Program-made: the position numbers and the translations under genes
Assembly: GCA_936933955.1 (NCBI GenBank)
Contig: CAKZIN010000019.1
Coordinates: 1-17,971 of the forward strand
DNA from: an uncultured Sphingopyxis sp.
GTDB lineage: Bacteria; Pseudomonadota; Alphaproteobacteria; Sphingomonadales; Sphingomonadaceae
Length of the DNA stretch: 17,971 nt
Reading direction: 5' to 3'
Notes under the pieces: generated by a model
Seen by the model: only the letters and a program-made list of their open reading frames with translations
Database searches by the model: none
Told to the model about the DNA's origin: nothing
Shown here: one piece after another, positions 6,929 to 14,448 of the stretch
Layout: each line of letters starts with the position of its first letter
Numbering within the stretch: position 1 is the stretch's first letter

Positions 6929-8122
6929 TCAGTAGAGCTTGGTCACCGTTGCGCTGCGACGCTCCACCTGCGGCTGTTCGCCGGTGTAGAGGCTCGCCAT
7001 CGGTTCGTCGCTGACAACCGCGACCTCGTCCGAACCGAACCCGTTGAACGCGGTCCGCATCGCGCAACCATAGGCGCCGAGCATCCCGATCTCGAGATGA
7101 TCGCCCGCCTGCACGTCGTCAGGTAGCATGAACGGCCCCGCCATATGGTCGAGATCGTCGCAGGTCGGGCCGTAGAAGCTGAACGCCGTCTCCGCGCCCG
7201 CGTCGCTGTCACGCAGCAGCTTCACCGGAAAGCGCCAGCCGATGTGCGCCGCATCGAACAGCGCGCCATAGGCGCCATCGTTGATGTAAAGCTCGTCACC
7301 GCGACGCTTTTCGACCCGCACGATCAGCGAGCTGTACTCCGCCGACAGAGCGCGACCGGGCTCGCACCACAGCTCCGCCGAATAGCTGATCGGGAGGGAT
7401 TCAAAACCACGGTGGATGACGTCAAAGTAGGCGTCGAGCGGCGGCGGCTCCATGCCCGGGTAGGCAGACGGGAACCCGCCGCCAACGTCGACAATGTCCA
7501 CCGTCACCGCCGCCGCGACAATCGCCGCACGCACGCGCTCGAGCGCCGCTGCGTAGGCGTGCGGGCTCATCGCCTGGCTGCCGACGTGGAAGCAGATGCC
7601 GAGCGCATCGGACGCCTGCCGCGCGGCCATCAAAAGCTCCGAAGTTTCCTCCGGTTGCGCACCGAACTTCGCAGCGAGGCTGAGCTTGCTGTGGTCCGAC
7701 GACACGCGGATGCGAACGAGCAGGTTGAGATCGTCGGCGCCTTCGGTGGCGCGCACGATCTTTTCCAGTTCCTCCATCGTGTCGAGCGAGAAGGTGCGCA
7801 CCCCATGCTTGTTGTAAGCCTCGGCGATGGCCTCCTCGGCCTTGACCGGGTGCATAAAGCAAAGCGTCGCTTCGGGCAGGGTCCGGGCGACCAGACGCAC
7901 TTCGGCGATCGAGGCGACGTCGTAATGCGTCACGCCCGAGTCCCACAGAATGCGCAGCAAGTCAGGCGAAGGGTTCGCCTTGACCGCGTAAAGCACTTTT
8001 CCAGGAAAGCGTTCGACGAAGAAACGGGCTGCCCGTCGCGCGGCGTGTGGCCGCAGCAACGTCACCGGACCGACCGGCGAAGCGTGGGCGATCAGACCCC
8101 GTGCGCTATGATGCTCGTGCAA
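6929..8122 (-). CDS. PLP-dependent ornithine/lysine decarboxylase (fold type III)
   Basis: The 397-residue alanine-racemase-fold enzyme removes the carboxyl group of ornithine to give putrescine, or of lysine to give cadaverine. Lys48 in YAVKANPS is the PLP Schiff-base lysine. HVGSQ, a Gly-rich VDVGGGFPS phosphate loop and CEPGRAL complete the PLP site. Cys321 in YGPTCDDLD is the catalytic cysteine donated across the dimer, which favours an ornithine/lysine decarboxylase over a diaminopimelate enzyme. The start is TTG at 8122. An in-frame stop lies 7 codons upstream with no ATG between, and the beginning MHEHHSARGLI resembles relatives. GGGGG about 9 bases upstream may be the ribosome-binding site. 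A promoter and structured leader precede it. nspC lies upstream on the same strand. Confidence 0.9.
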   Translation of the reverse strand: MHEHHSARGLIAHASPVGPVTLLRPHAARRAARFFVERFPGKVLYAVKANPSPDLLRILWDSGVTHYDVASIAEVRLVARTLPEATLCFMHPVKAEEAIAEAYNKHGVRTFSLDTMEELEKIVRATEGADDLNLLVRIRVSSDHSKLSLAAKFGAQPEETSELLMAARQASDALGICFHVGSQAMSPHAYAAALERVRAAIVAAAVTVDIVDVGGGFPSAYPGMEPPPLDAYFDVIHRGFESLPISYSAELWCEPGRALSAEYSSLIVRVEKRRGDELYINDGAYGALFDAAHIGWRFPVKLLRDSDAGAETAFSFYGPTCDDLDHMAGPFMLPDDVQAGDHLEIGMLGAYGCAMRTAFNGFGSDEVAVVSDEPMASLYTGEQPQVERRSATVTKLY

Positions 8123-8129
8123 CTCAAGA

Positions 8130-8181
8130 GACCCCCAAGACGGTTATTCAGGACAAGGCTGCCTTGCGGTTATTGGGAGTC
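8130..8181 (-). promoter_or_regulatory. Structured 5' leader of the decarboxylase mRNA
   Basis: In the minus-strand transcript GACUCCC (8181-8175) can pair with GGGGGUC (8136-8130) over 7 pairs including one G-U. This stem encloses a hairpin CAAGGCAGCCUUG (8166-8154). The 3' arm contains the only G-rich candidate ribosome-binding site before the TTG start, so the fold would hide it. A competing palindrome CCCCATGGGG (8181-8190) shares the edge of the 5' arm and could release it. The octamer AATAACCG occurs twice inside (8174-8167 and 8148-8141). A polyamine-responsive translational switch is an inference only. Confidence 0.35.
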
Positions 8182-8201
8182 CCCATGGGGCAGCGGGGGC
8201 G

Positions 8202-8230
8202 CATATATGAACGGCGCACCCCCCTGTAAA
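8202..8230 (-). promoter_or_regulatory. Predicted sigma-70 promoter of the decarboxylase gene
   Basis: On the minus strand TTTACA (8230-8225) and TATATG (8207-8202) are separated by 17 bases, close to the sigma-70 consensus and unusually AT-rich for this window. Transcription would start near 8195, giving a leader of about 70 bases. The promoter begins 17 bases after the nspC stop, so the decarboxylase can be expressed independently of nspC. Confidence 0.55.
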
Positions 8231-8246
8231 GCATGAATGCGTCCGA

Positions 8247-9434
8247 TCAGCTGAGACGCGTCGCAAAGTCTTCGTAGTCGAAGCGTCGCACCAGGCGCAG
8301 CTCGTCGCTGGCGCTGTCCCACAGCCAGATGTCGGGCAGCGGTACGCCGTTGAAGGTGGTCGTCTTGACCATCGAATAGTGCGCCTGGTCGAGGAAGGCG
8401 AAGCGCTCGCCAATCTCTCCGCCGCGAGGCAGGCGAAAATCGCCGATGACGTCCCCCGCAAGGCATGAAGGGCCGCCAATCCGCAGCGCCTCACCCCCCT
8501 TCCGCTCGAACAGCATGGCGGGCCGGTACGGCGCCTCGATCACGTCGGGCATGTGGCAGGTCGCGCTGATGTCGGTGATGCCGATCGCCGCGCCGTTATC
8601 GAACCGATCGAGCAGCGTGCCGACGAGGATTCCGGCGTCGAGTGCAACCGCCTCCCCCGGCTCGATGTAGGGCTGCAGCCCGGTTTCGCGACGCAGCCCC
8701 GCGAGGAAGCTCACCAGATCGTCGCGCTGATAATCGGCGCGCGTGACGTGATGCCCTCCGCCGAGGTTGATCCACTTCAACCGCTCGAAATGCGGTGAGA
8801 GGATTGGCGCTACCGACGCCCATGTTCGCGCGAGCGGCGGGAAATCCTGCTCGCACAGCGTGTGCATGTGGATGCCGTCGACGCCCCGCAGATGCTCCTC
8901 GCGCAGCTGGTCGATCGGGAAGCCCAGCCGACTGCACGGTGCTGCCGGATCATAGCGGGGCACGTCGCCTTCGCTGTGCAGCGGGTTGATGCGCAGACCC
9001 ACCTCAAAGCGCGCTCCCTCCTGCCGGGCTGCGTCAAGGACACCAGCGAACCGACTGATCTGCATCGGCGAATTGAAGATGACGTGGTGCGACAAAGCGC
9101 AGATTTCGGGGAGGTCCTCGCCCTTGTAGGCAGCGCAATAGGTGGTGATTTCGCCCGACCCATCGGGGCGGCGATAATGGTCATGCGCAAGCCGCGCCTC
9201 CCACAACCCCGATGCGCATACGCCATCGAGCGCGCCTGTCACCGTCGGCCCCAGCGACCACATCGAAAAGGCCTTGAGCGCCGCAAGCACCTTGGCCCCG
9301 GAGCGCTCGCCGATGCTCGCGAGGACCGACAGGTTGGCGCGCACCTTGGCCGCGTCCACGACGAAGGCGGGCGAGCTCACCCGGTCGAGATCGAAGCGGG
9401 CAAAGGCGCCCGGGTCGCCGGCGCGGGTTTCCAT
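8247..9434 (-). CDS. nspC: Carboxynorspermidine/carboxyspermidine decarboxylase
   Basis: The 395-residue PLP enzyme of the alanine-racemase fold decarboxylates carboxyspermidine to spermidine (or carboxynorspermidine to norspermidine), the last step of the alternative polyamine route. Lys54 in LAALKAFSMWS is the PLP lysine. INLGGGHH is the phosphate loop, EPGEAVALD replaces the EPGR of other decarboxylases as is typical of NspC, and Cys324 in GGPSCLAGD is the catalytic cysteine. The C-terminal AHYSMVKTTTFNGVP is characteristic of the family. ATG 9434 was chosen because homology begins just after it and GAGG lies nine bases upstream; the frame stays open further up, but that part looks non-coding. 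The carboxy(nor)spermidine dehydrogenase that supplies its substrate is not adjacent. Confidence 0.93.
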   Translation of the reverse strand: METRAGDPGAFARFDLDRVSSPAFVVDAAKVRANLSVLASIGERSGAKVLAALKAFSMWSLGPTVTGALDGVCASGLWEARLAHDHYRRPDGSGEITTYCAAYKGEDLPEICALSHHVIFNSPMQISRFAGVLDAARQEGARFEVGLRINPLHSEGDVPRYDPAAPCSRLGFPIDQLREEHLRGVDGIHMHTLCEQDFPPLARTWASVAPILSPHFERLKWINLGGGHHVTRADYQRDDLVSFLAGLRRETGLQPYIEPGEAVALDAGILVGTLLDRFDNGAAIGITDISATCHMPDVIEAPYRPAMLFERKGGEALRIGGPSCLAGDVIGDFRLPRGGEIGERFAFLDQAHYSMVKTTTFNGVPLPDIWLWDSASDELRLVRRFDYEDFATRLS

Positions 9435-9523
9435 GCGGCAGGTCCTCAACGTGAAAGGCAGGAGAAGGAGAGCCGCCCGCATAGCGCTGGACGTCGCGCG
9501 GCGCGAGTGCCAGCGTCGGCGCG

Positions 9524-10273
9524 ATGCAGCTCGACACCACCGCCACCGTCTGCGCCGTCCGAGCGCATGGCGAACATGGCGCGATCGTGCGGCTGATGAC
9601 GCGCGAGGCGGGGCTGGTCGGCGGCTATGTGCGCGGCGGGCATTCGCGACGGCTGCGGCCCATACTCCAGCCCGGCAATCGCGTCGCGGCGAGCCTCCGC
9701 GCACGGACGCCAGCGCAACTGGCGACGCTCACCACCGAGCTCGTCACCAGCCGCGCCCCGCTGCAGGAGGAGCCGCTGCTCGCCGCGGCGATCGAGTGGG
9801 CGACGACGCTGACTGCCGCGGCTTTGCCCGAGGGTCAGCCTTATCCCGCCATCGCTGATGCGCTCGATGCGCTGCTCGACGCCATCGCGCTCGCTCCTGC
9901 GGCGCGCACGTGGGCGGGTGCGCTGGCGCTGTACGAGCTGGGCATGCTCTCCGCGCTTGGCTTCGGCCTTGCGCTGGAGAGCTGCGTTGCGACCGGGCGG
10001 AGCGATGACCTCGCGTGGGTCAGCCCGGCGCGGGCCGCTGCGGTGAGCGCGGAGGCCGCACGCGGGCACGAACACCGCCTGCTCCCCCTCCCCCGTTTCT
10101 TGCGCGAAGAGGGAGCGCCGGACCTGGCCGACGCACTTGCCGCGCTACGGACCACCGGCTTCTTCATCGACGCGCGGTTGTTCGAAGGGCGGCGCGGTGG
10201 CGTCATGGCGGTGCGCGAAAGGCTGATCGCCCGCCTGGAGCGCGCCGCCTCGCCGCTTGCCAGCGCAGGCTGA
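9524..10273 (+). CDS. recO: DNA repair protein RecO
   Basis: The 249-residue protein fits RecO, which anneals single-stranded DNA and with RecR loads RecA onto SSB-coated gaps. The N-terminal OB fold (about 1-80) has the usual pattern HGEHGAIVRLMTREAGLVGGYVRGG followed by LQPGN and LATLTTEL. The helical C-terminal domain follows, with LALYELGMLSALGFGLAL at about 130-147. The single Cys after it shows that the zinc-binding cysteines of some RecO proteins are absent. The start ATG has no strong Shine-Dalgarno. The 89-base spacer shared with divergent nspC should contain its promoter, but I see no convincing boxes. The MAPEG gene follows after 41 bases. Confidence 0.9.
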   Translation: MQLDTTATVCAVRAHGEHGAIVRLMTREAGLVGGYVRGGHSRRLRPILQPGNRVAASLRARTPAQLATLTTELVTSRAPLQEEPLLAAAIEWATTLTAAALPEGQPYPAIADALDALLDAIALAPAARTWAGALALYELGMLSALGFGLALESCVATGRSDDLAWVSPARAAAVSAEAARGHEHRLLPLPRFLREEGAPDLADALAALRTTGFFIDARLFEGRRGGVMAVRERLIARLERAASPLASAG

Positions 10274-10314
10274 ACCGCTAGCGTCGAATTTGACCGAATA
10301 CGAAGGGGGCAATG

Positions 10315-10752
10315 ATGGACAATGAGATGACGCGGGCGCTGGTTGCGCCAGCGCTGGTGCTGGTGATCTGGACGCTGCTCGTCCTCTTTTACCTGGGCTT
10401 CAAGCGCTTCGGCGCGTTCAAGGCGGCCAAGGTCGACGTCGGCGCATCCGCGGGCGGGCGCGGCGGTGATCTCGACAAACTGCTTCCGCCAAGCGCCGTG
10501 TGGCCGTCGCACAACTACACACACCTTCTCGAGCAGCCCACGCTGTTCTACGCCGTGGTCGCGTTGCTGGCGCTGATCGGCGCGGCGAACCCCACCACGG
10601 TGACGCTCGCCTGGGCCTACACTCTGCTGCGGATCGTGCACTCGATCTGGCAGATTGCGGTCAACCGGATCCCGGTGCGCATGCTGCTGTTCTTCGCATC
10701 GACCTTTTGCCTGTTGGCGATGGCGGTGGTCGGATTGATGGACGTCATTTAA
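10315..10752 (+). CDS. MAPEG family membrane protein
   Basis: The 145-residue protein has four predicted membrane helices at about 8-28, 75-92, 95-113 and 122-142. Between helices 1 and 2 is a polar loop that ends in HNYTHLLEQPTLFYAVVALL, matching the glutathione-binding Asn/Glu region of MAPEG proteins (membrane-associated eicosanoid and glutathione metabolism). Arg106 follows in the third helix region. Bacterial members are thought to be glutathione-dependent transferases or peroxidases in the inner membrane, but many are uncharacterised. Two ATGs lie side by side (10312 and 10315). I chose 10315 because AAGGGGG ends 5 bases before it but only 2 bases before the first. It is convergent with the RNA methyltransferase gene, 9 bases away. 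Confidence 0.88.
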   Translation: MDNEMTRALVAPALVLVIWTLLVLFYLGFKRFGAFKAAKVDVGASAGGRGGDLDKLLPPSAVWPSHNYTHLLEQPTLFYAVVALLALIGAANPTTVTLAWAYTLLRIVHSIWQIAVNRIPVRMLLFFASTFCLLAMAVVGLMDVI

Positions 10753-10761
10753 TCCGACGAG

Positions 10762-11832
10762 TCACCCCTCCCGCGTGAAACCCGCGACGAGTTCGACATG
10801 GCGCGACCAGCGGAACTGGCCGATCGGCTGCACCCATGCGAGGCGGTAGCCGCCGGCTACCAGCGCGGCCGCATCGCGTGCGAAGCTTACCGGATTGCAG
10901 CTCACATAGGCGACGCGGCTGAGCGAGGCTCCGGCCATCTCCGCGACCTGCATCTGCGCGCCTGAGCGCGGCGGATCGAGCACCACGCCGTCGAACGCGC
11001 CCAGCTCCTTCGCGGTGAGCGGGCGGCGGTAGAGGTCGCGCCGCTCGACGCGAAAGGGCTGCGAGACGCGGCGTGACGCCTGCTCTAGCGCGGCGCTGGC
11101 GCTGACGTCGCTCTCCGCAGCGTAGCGCGCGCGTTCCCCCAGCCGCAGCGCAAAGGTGCCGAGGCCGGCGAACAGGTCGGTCACCCGACCGGCGCCGGTG
11201 AGCGCCTTTTCGACGCCTGCCGCGAGCGCATCCTCCCCATCGCGCGTCGCCTGGAGGAAGGCGCCGTGCGGCAGGGGCACCGACGCGCTCCCGAGGCGTA
11301 CGGTCACCGGGTCGGGAACCCACAAATCCTCCGCCCCCGCGCCGCCGTCGATGGCAAGGCGGGCGAGGCGATGTTCAGCGGCAAACTCGATCAGCGCGCT
11401 CTGCGTGTCGTAGCGGCTCGCATCGATGCTGCGCAGCAGCAGGTCGATCCCCTGCTCGGCCTCGGTCATGGTCACGACCGCGAGGCCGCGCCACTTCGGG
11501 AGCCGCGACAATAGCCCCCGCAGCGGCGCCACGAGCGCGAACAGCGTGGGTGTCAGCACGAAGCAGGCGTGCATGTCGACGACCTGATGCGTGCGCGCCT
11601 GAGTGAAGCCGATCAGGGCCCCGCGCGCGGTCGATACCGCCTTCAGCGCGGCGCGACGCCGCGTCCGGGGCGGGGACAGGTAGGCTGGACGGACCTCTGC
11701 CGCGAGCCCCTGCCCCTCGAGCGCGCCGCGCACGTGGCCCTCGATCCATGCGGCATATTCGGCGTCGTCCAGCTGTTGCAGCTGGCAGCCGCCGCATTCC
11801 GGGAAGTGCGGGCAAGGCGGGACCTGTGTCAT
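10762..11832 (-). CDS. RlmD/RumA-like class I SAM-dependent RNA m5U methyltransferase
   Basis: The 356-residue protein belongs to the TrmA/RumA family, which methylates uracil C5 in rRNA or tRNA. Cys7, Cys13, Cys16 (CPHFPECGGC) and Cys90 (MHACF) should bind a [4Fe-4S] cluster. The SAM-binding motif is DLFAGLGTF and the active-site motif is VLDPPRSGA. Cys312 in YVSCNP is the catalytic nucleophile, and Glu347 in HVELV is the probable general base. It starts directly at the cysteine cluster, so the N-terminal RNA-binding TRAM domain of typical RlmD is missing. The start is secure because ATG 11832 overlaps the upstream stop as ATGA. Which base it modifies (23S U747, U1939 or another) cannot be told. 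It is the last gene of the minus-strand operon. Confidence 0.9.
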   Translation of the reverse strand: MTQVPPCPHFPECGGCQLQQLDDAEYAAWIEGHVRGALEGQGLAAEVRPAYLSPPRTRRRAALKAVSTARGALIGFTQARTHQVVDMHACFVLTPTLFALVAPLRGLLSRLPKWRGLAVVTMTEAEQGIDLLLRSIDASRYDTQSALIEFAAEHRLARLAIDGGAGAEDLWVPDPVTVRLGSASVPLPHGAFLQATRDGEDALAAGVEKALTGAGRVTDLFAGLGTFALRLGERARYAAESDVSASAALEQASRRVSQPFRVERRDLYRRPLTAKELGAFDGVVLDPPRSGAQMQVAEMAGASLSRVAYVSCNPVSFARDAAALVAGGYRLAWVQPIGQFRWSRHVELVAGFTREG

Positions 11833-13172
11833 CGGACGAGATCGTCCGCGACGAGGTGGGTACCCGCCCGCCGCGCAAGCTCAGCGTGACGCATGACCGC
11901 GGCCTGGGCAGCCTCAAACGGTGCAAGCCCGCTCGCCAGAGCCGCGCCGCACAGCCCGGCGAGCACGTCGCCCGTCCCCGCGCTTGCGAGCCAGCCGGGC
12001 GCGGGCGGCGCGATGGCGGCGCGCCCGTCCGGCGCGGCGATGACCGTGTCCGCGCCCTTGTAGACGACGACCGTGCGCGAACGAGCCGCAGCTTCGCGAG
12101 CGGCGGTCAACTTGTCGGTCGAACCGAGGTCGGGAAAGGCCCGCGCGAACTCACCGGCGTGCGGGGTGATGATCGCGGCGCGATGGAGTCGGTGGCCCAT
12201 CAGAGCGATCGCGTCCGCGTCGGCGACAACCGGCGCAGGGCTCGCCAACGCCAGCTCGAGCCGTTCGCGCGCGCTGTCGCTCTGCCCCAGCCCGCAGCCG
12301 ACCACGACTGCACCGATGCGCGGGTCGGCGAGTGACGCGGCGTCGATCCGCGCGCTCCGCACCAGCGCGAAGGGTGCTACAGGCGGCAGCCGCGAGCCCA
12401 TCAGCCGAACGTAGCCCGCGCCGCCACGCATTGCCGCGCGCGCCGCCAACTCCGCGGCGCCGGGCATGTCCCCCGCCACCACTACGACGAGCCCGCGACT
12501 ATATTTGTGCGATTCGGGCGAAGGTTCGCTTGCCGCGAACGATTGCGCGACGGTCGTCCGACTCTGCGCGGTCACGCCGATGTCGCCCGCGACAACCGAG
12601 CCGCAACGCGAAGCGGACGGCTGGAGCAGGTGCGCGGGCTTGAGCGCGCCCAGCGCCAGCGTGACGTCGGCCGTGACGCCCCCGCCGCGACCTGTCTCGG
12701 CATCGACGCCGCTTGGCACGTCGACCGCGAGCATGCGCCAGCCGGCCTCACCAAACAGTCGCAACAGGTCAGTGTAAGCCGCTGGCGAGTCGCCTCGAAA
12801 TCCCGTCCCGAACAGCGCGTCGACAATCAGCGCGTGCGGGGCTGGAGCCGCGTCGGCCCCTTCCACGTCGCCACCAAAGTCGGCCGCGACGGCTCGTGCG
12901 AGCTCGGTGCGAGGCGGCTCAAGCGCGACCAAGCGTACCTGCGCTCCAGCATCCCGCAGGCGCTGCGCCGCCACATAACCGTCCCCGCCGTTGTTGCCTG
13001 GTCCGGCGAGGACGGTGATCGGACGACCCGCACCGATGCGCGCGGCTAGCGCGGCGACGGCGCCCCCTGCCCGCTCCATCAGATCGCGCCAGCTTGCGCC
13101 CGCCGAAACCGCCGCCGCTTCCGCGTCGCGCATTTCCGCGGTAGTCAGGATGGGCGCTGCTTCGGGAATCAT
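11829..13172 (-). CDS. nnr: Bifunctional NAD(P)H-hydrate epimerase / ADP-dependent dehydratase
   Basis: The 447-residue protein repairs NAD(P)HX, the hydrated damaged form of NAD(P)H. The N-terminal YjeF epimerase domain (about 10-200) shows AGPGNNGGDGYVAA (around 56-69), VDALFGTGFRGDSP and AVDVPSGVDAETG. The C-terminal ribokinase-like dehydratase domain (about 225-447) has ITPHAGEF, VVYKGADTVI and SAGTGDVLAG with Asp402 as the catalytic aspartate. A 25-residue Ser/Thr-rich linker joins the two halves. ADP is the usual phosphate donor for bacterial members. The start ATG overlaps the stop of the small lipoprotein gene by 4 bases, and its own stop overlaps the methyltransferase start by 4 bases, indicating one operon with coupled translation. 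Confidence 0.95.
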   Translation of the reverse strand: MIPEAAPILTTAEMRDAEAAAVSAGASWRDLMERAGGAVAALAARIGAGRPITVLAGPGNNGGDGYVAAQRLRDAGAQVRLVALEPPRTELARAVAADFGGDVEGADAAPAPHALIVDALFGTGFRGDSPAAYTDLLRLFGEAGWRMLAVDVPSGVDAETGRGGGVTADVTLALGALKPAHLLQPSASRCGSVVAGDIGVTAQSRTTVAQSFAASEPSPESHKYSRGLVVVVAGDMPGAAELAARAAMRGGAGYVRLMGSRLPPVAPFALVRSARIDAASLADPRIGAVVVGCGLGQSDSARERLELALASPAPVVADADAIALMGHRLHRAAIITPHAGEFARAFPDLGSTDKLTAAREAAARSRTVVVYKGADTVIAAPDGRAAIAPPAPGWLASAGTGDVLAGLCGAALASGLAPFEAAQAAVMRHAELARRAGTHLVADDLVR

Positions 13173-13501
13173 CGCCGCGCCTGTGCAGGAAGGAGAAAGC
13201 GCGCATCGCCAATGCGCACCTCGGCGCGGGTGTCCGCGATCAGCTGAACCTCGGCACGAAGCGCGCCGTCGAGCGCGACCACACCGCGTCCATCATCGAC
13301 CCGGCGCAAGCGATAATAGCCGGTGCCGGTACCGCCGACGATCATCGTCTCGCCCGCCGCGTCTGCCAGGGTCTCGACGGTGCAGCGCCGCTCGAGCGGT
13401 GCAGCCCCTGCGGCGCAGTCGATGGTTCCTTCGCCTGCCGCGCCCTGCGATGTGCATCCGGCAAGCACCAGCGCGGCCATCCCAAGCTCTTTGCGGCTCA
13501 C
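13169..13501 (-). CDS. Small putative lipoprotein of unknown function
   Basis: The 110-residue protein has a short lipoprotein signal, MSRKELGMAALVLAGC, with the lipid-bearing Cys at 16. The mature part contains two further cysteines (29 and 40) that could form a disulfide. After them comes a beta-rich region with short strands (ETMIVGGTG, YYRLRRVDDGRGVVALDG, AEVRIGDARFLLP). I do not recognise a named family. The GTG start at 13501 overlaps the ispE stop as GTGA, and its TGA stop overlaps the next ATG as ATGA, so the start is well supported by context. A longer frame to 13738 lies inside ispE and is a shadow. Its placement between two cytoplasmic enzymes says little about function. Confidence 0.75.
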   Translation of the reverse strand: MSRKELGMAALVLAGCTSQGAAGEGTIDCAAGAAPLERRCTVETLADAAGETMIVGGTGTGYYRLRRVDDGRGVVALDGALRAEVQLIADTRAEVRIGDARFLLPAQARR

Positions 13502-14448
13502 GTCAGCCGCGTGGCGAGCAGCCACCAGTCCGGATGTTCCGCGCGCAAGTGTCCGGCAGCCGCATCGCGCTCCGCGGCACTCCCGAAGACCGCAAAGCAA
13601 GTCGCCCCCGACCCGGACATGCGCACCAGCCGCGCGCCCGCGCGATTGGCGAGCGCCGCGCGGACTTCTGCGATGGCGGGGGCCAGCTGCACAGCCGCAA
13701 AGCTGAGGTCGTTGCGCGCCTCGGCCATATCGCGCCACTGCGGCACCGTCGGTAGCGCGCCGCGGTCGTGCCCATCCCAGCGTGCGAAAACTTCGCCGGT
13801 GGGCACCTCGACCCGCGGGTTGACGAGCAGCACCGGCCAGTGCCGCAACGCAGGATCGTAGAGCCGCTCGAACTGCTCGCCGCGCCCCTTCACATGCTTG
13901 GGAAATGGGTCGAGGCAGGCGGCGACGTCGGCGCCGAGCCCGGCAGCGATGCGGTGCATCAGCTCATAGTCGTCGGGCAGCTCCCACAGCGCGACGAGCA
14001 GGTCGATCGCCGCCGCAGCGTCCGCCGAGCCGCCCCCGATACCGCTCGCCGCTGGCAGGTTTTTGACGAGCGTGATCGCCGCCCCGCGCGACGCGCCATA
14101 GTGGGTTCGCCAAAGTTCGGAATCGCGAGTGGCCGGGGGCTGTCCGGCTGCCACTTCGACCTCGATCCGACGATGCCGCTTGGGCATGTCGCGGTCATAG
14201 GCGTCGTGCACCGCGCGTGCGGCGCGCATGACGAGGTTGTCCTCACCGGTCGGCACGCCCGCTGCTTCGGGACCGGTCACGGTCAGACTCAGTTCGTCCG
14301 CCGGCTCCACCCACAGCTCGTCCCCGTCGAGCGTGTGTACGAACACGGAATCGAGTTCGTGATAGCCGTCCGCCCGTCGCCCGCGGACGTGCAGCGCGAG
14401 GTTCAGCTTCGCCCGCGCGACCTTACATATTCGGGTAATTGGGCCCAC
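13498..14448 (-). CDS. ispE: 4-diphosphocytidyl-2-C-methyl-D-erythritol kinase
   Basis: This GHMP kinase of 316 residues phosphorylates CDP-methylerythritol with ATP in the MEP pathway of isoprenoid synthesis. Lys14 (RAKLNLALHV) and Asp174 (LGADVAACL) correspond to the catalytic pair of E. coli IspE. The phosphate loop LPAASGIGGGSADAAAA lies at 131-147, and MSGSGATCFAVF is the third GHMP motif. The family is usually about 280-290 residues. Here about 35 extra residues (around 84-120, Arg-rich and Glu-rich) stand before the ITLVKNLPAASG strand. No ATG is available. GTG at 14448 is the closest start to the conserved region and overlaps the end of the ETF-QO gene by 26 bases; GTG 14454 is an alternative. 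Its stop overlaps the lipoprotein start by 4 bases. Confidence 0.9.
   Translation of the reverse strand: MGPITRICKVARAKLNLALHVRGRRADGYHELDSVFVHTLDGDELWVEPADELSLTVTGPEAAGVPTGEDNLVMRAARAVHDAYDRDMPKRHRRIEVEVAAGQPPATRDSELWRTHYGASRGAAITLVKNLPAASGIGGGSADAAAAIDLLVALWELPDDYELMHRIAAGLGADVAACLDPFPKHVKGRGEQFERLYDPALRHWPVLLVNPRVEVPTGEVFARWDGHDRGALPTVPQWRDMAEARNDLSFAAVQLAPAIAEVRAALANRAGARLVRMSGSGATCFAVFGSAAERDAAAGHLRAEHPDWWLLATRLT

Noticed and set aside
8141..8174. Twofold CGGTTATT repeat as iterons or a CRISPR remnant
   Set aside because: Only two 8-base copies 26 bases apart, inside an mRNA leader; too few for an origin or an array.
7145..8236. A 363-codon plus-strand open frame opposite the decarboxylase
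   Set aside because: The minus strand encodes a complete PLP decarboxylase with all active-site residues; the plus frame is rich in Arg, Val and His without motifs.
9435..9704. N-terminal extension of nspC by 90 codons
   Set aside because: It overlaps the start of recO on the opposite strand and is Arg/Ala-rich. The family homology starts just after the ATG at 9434.
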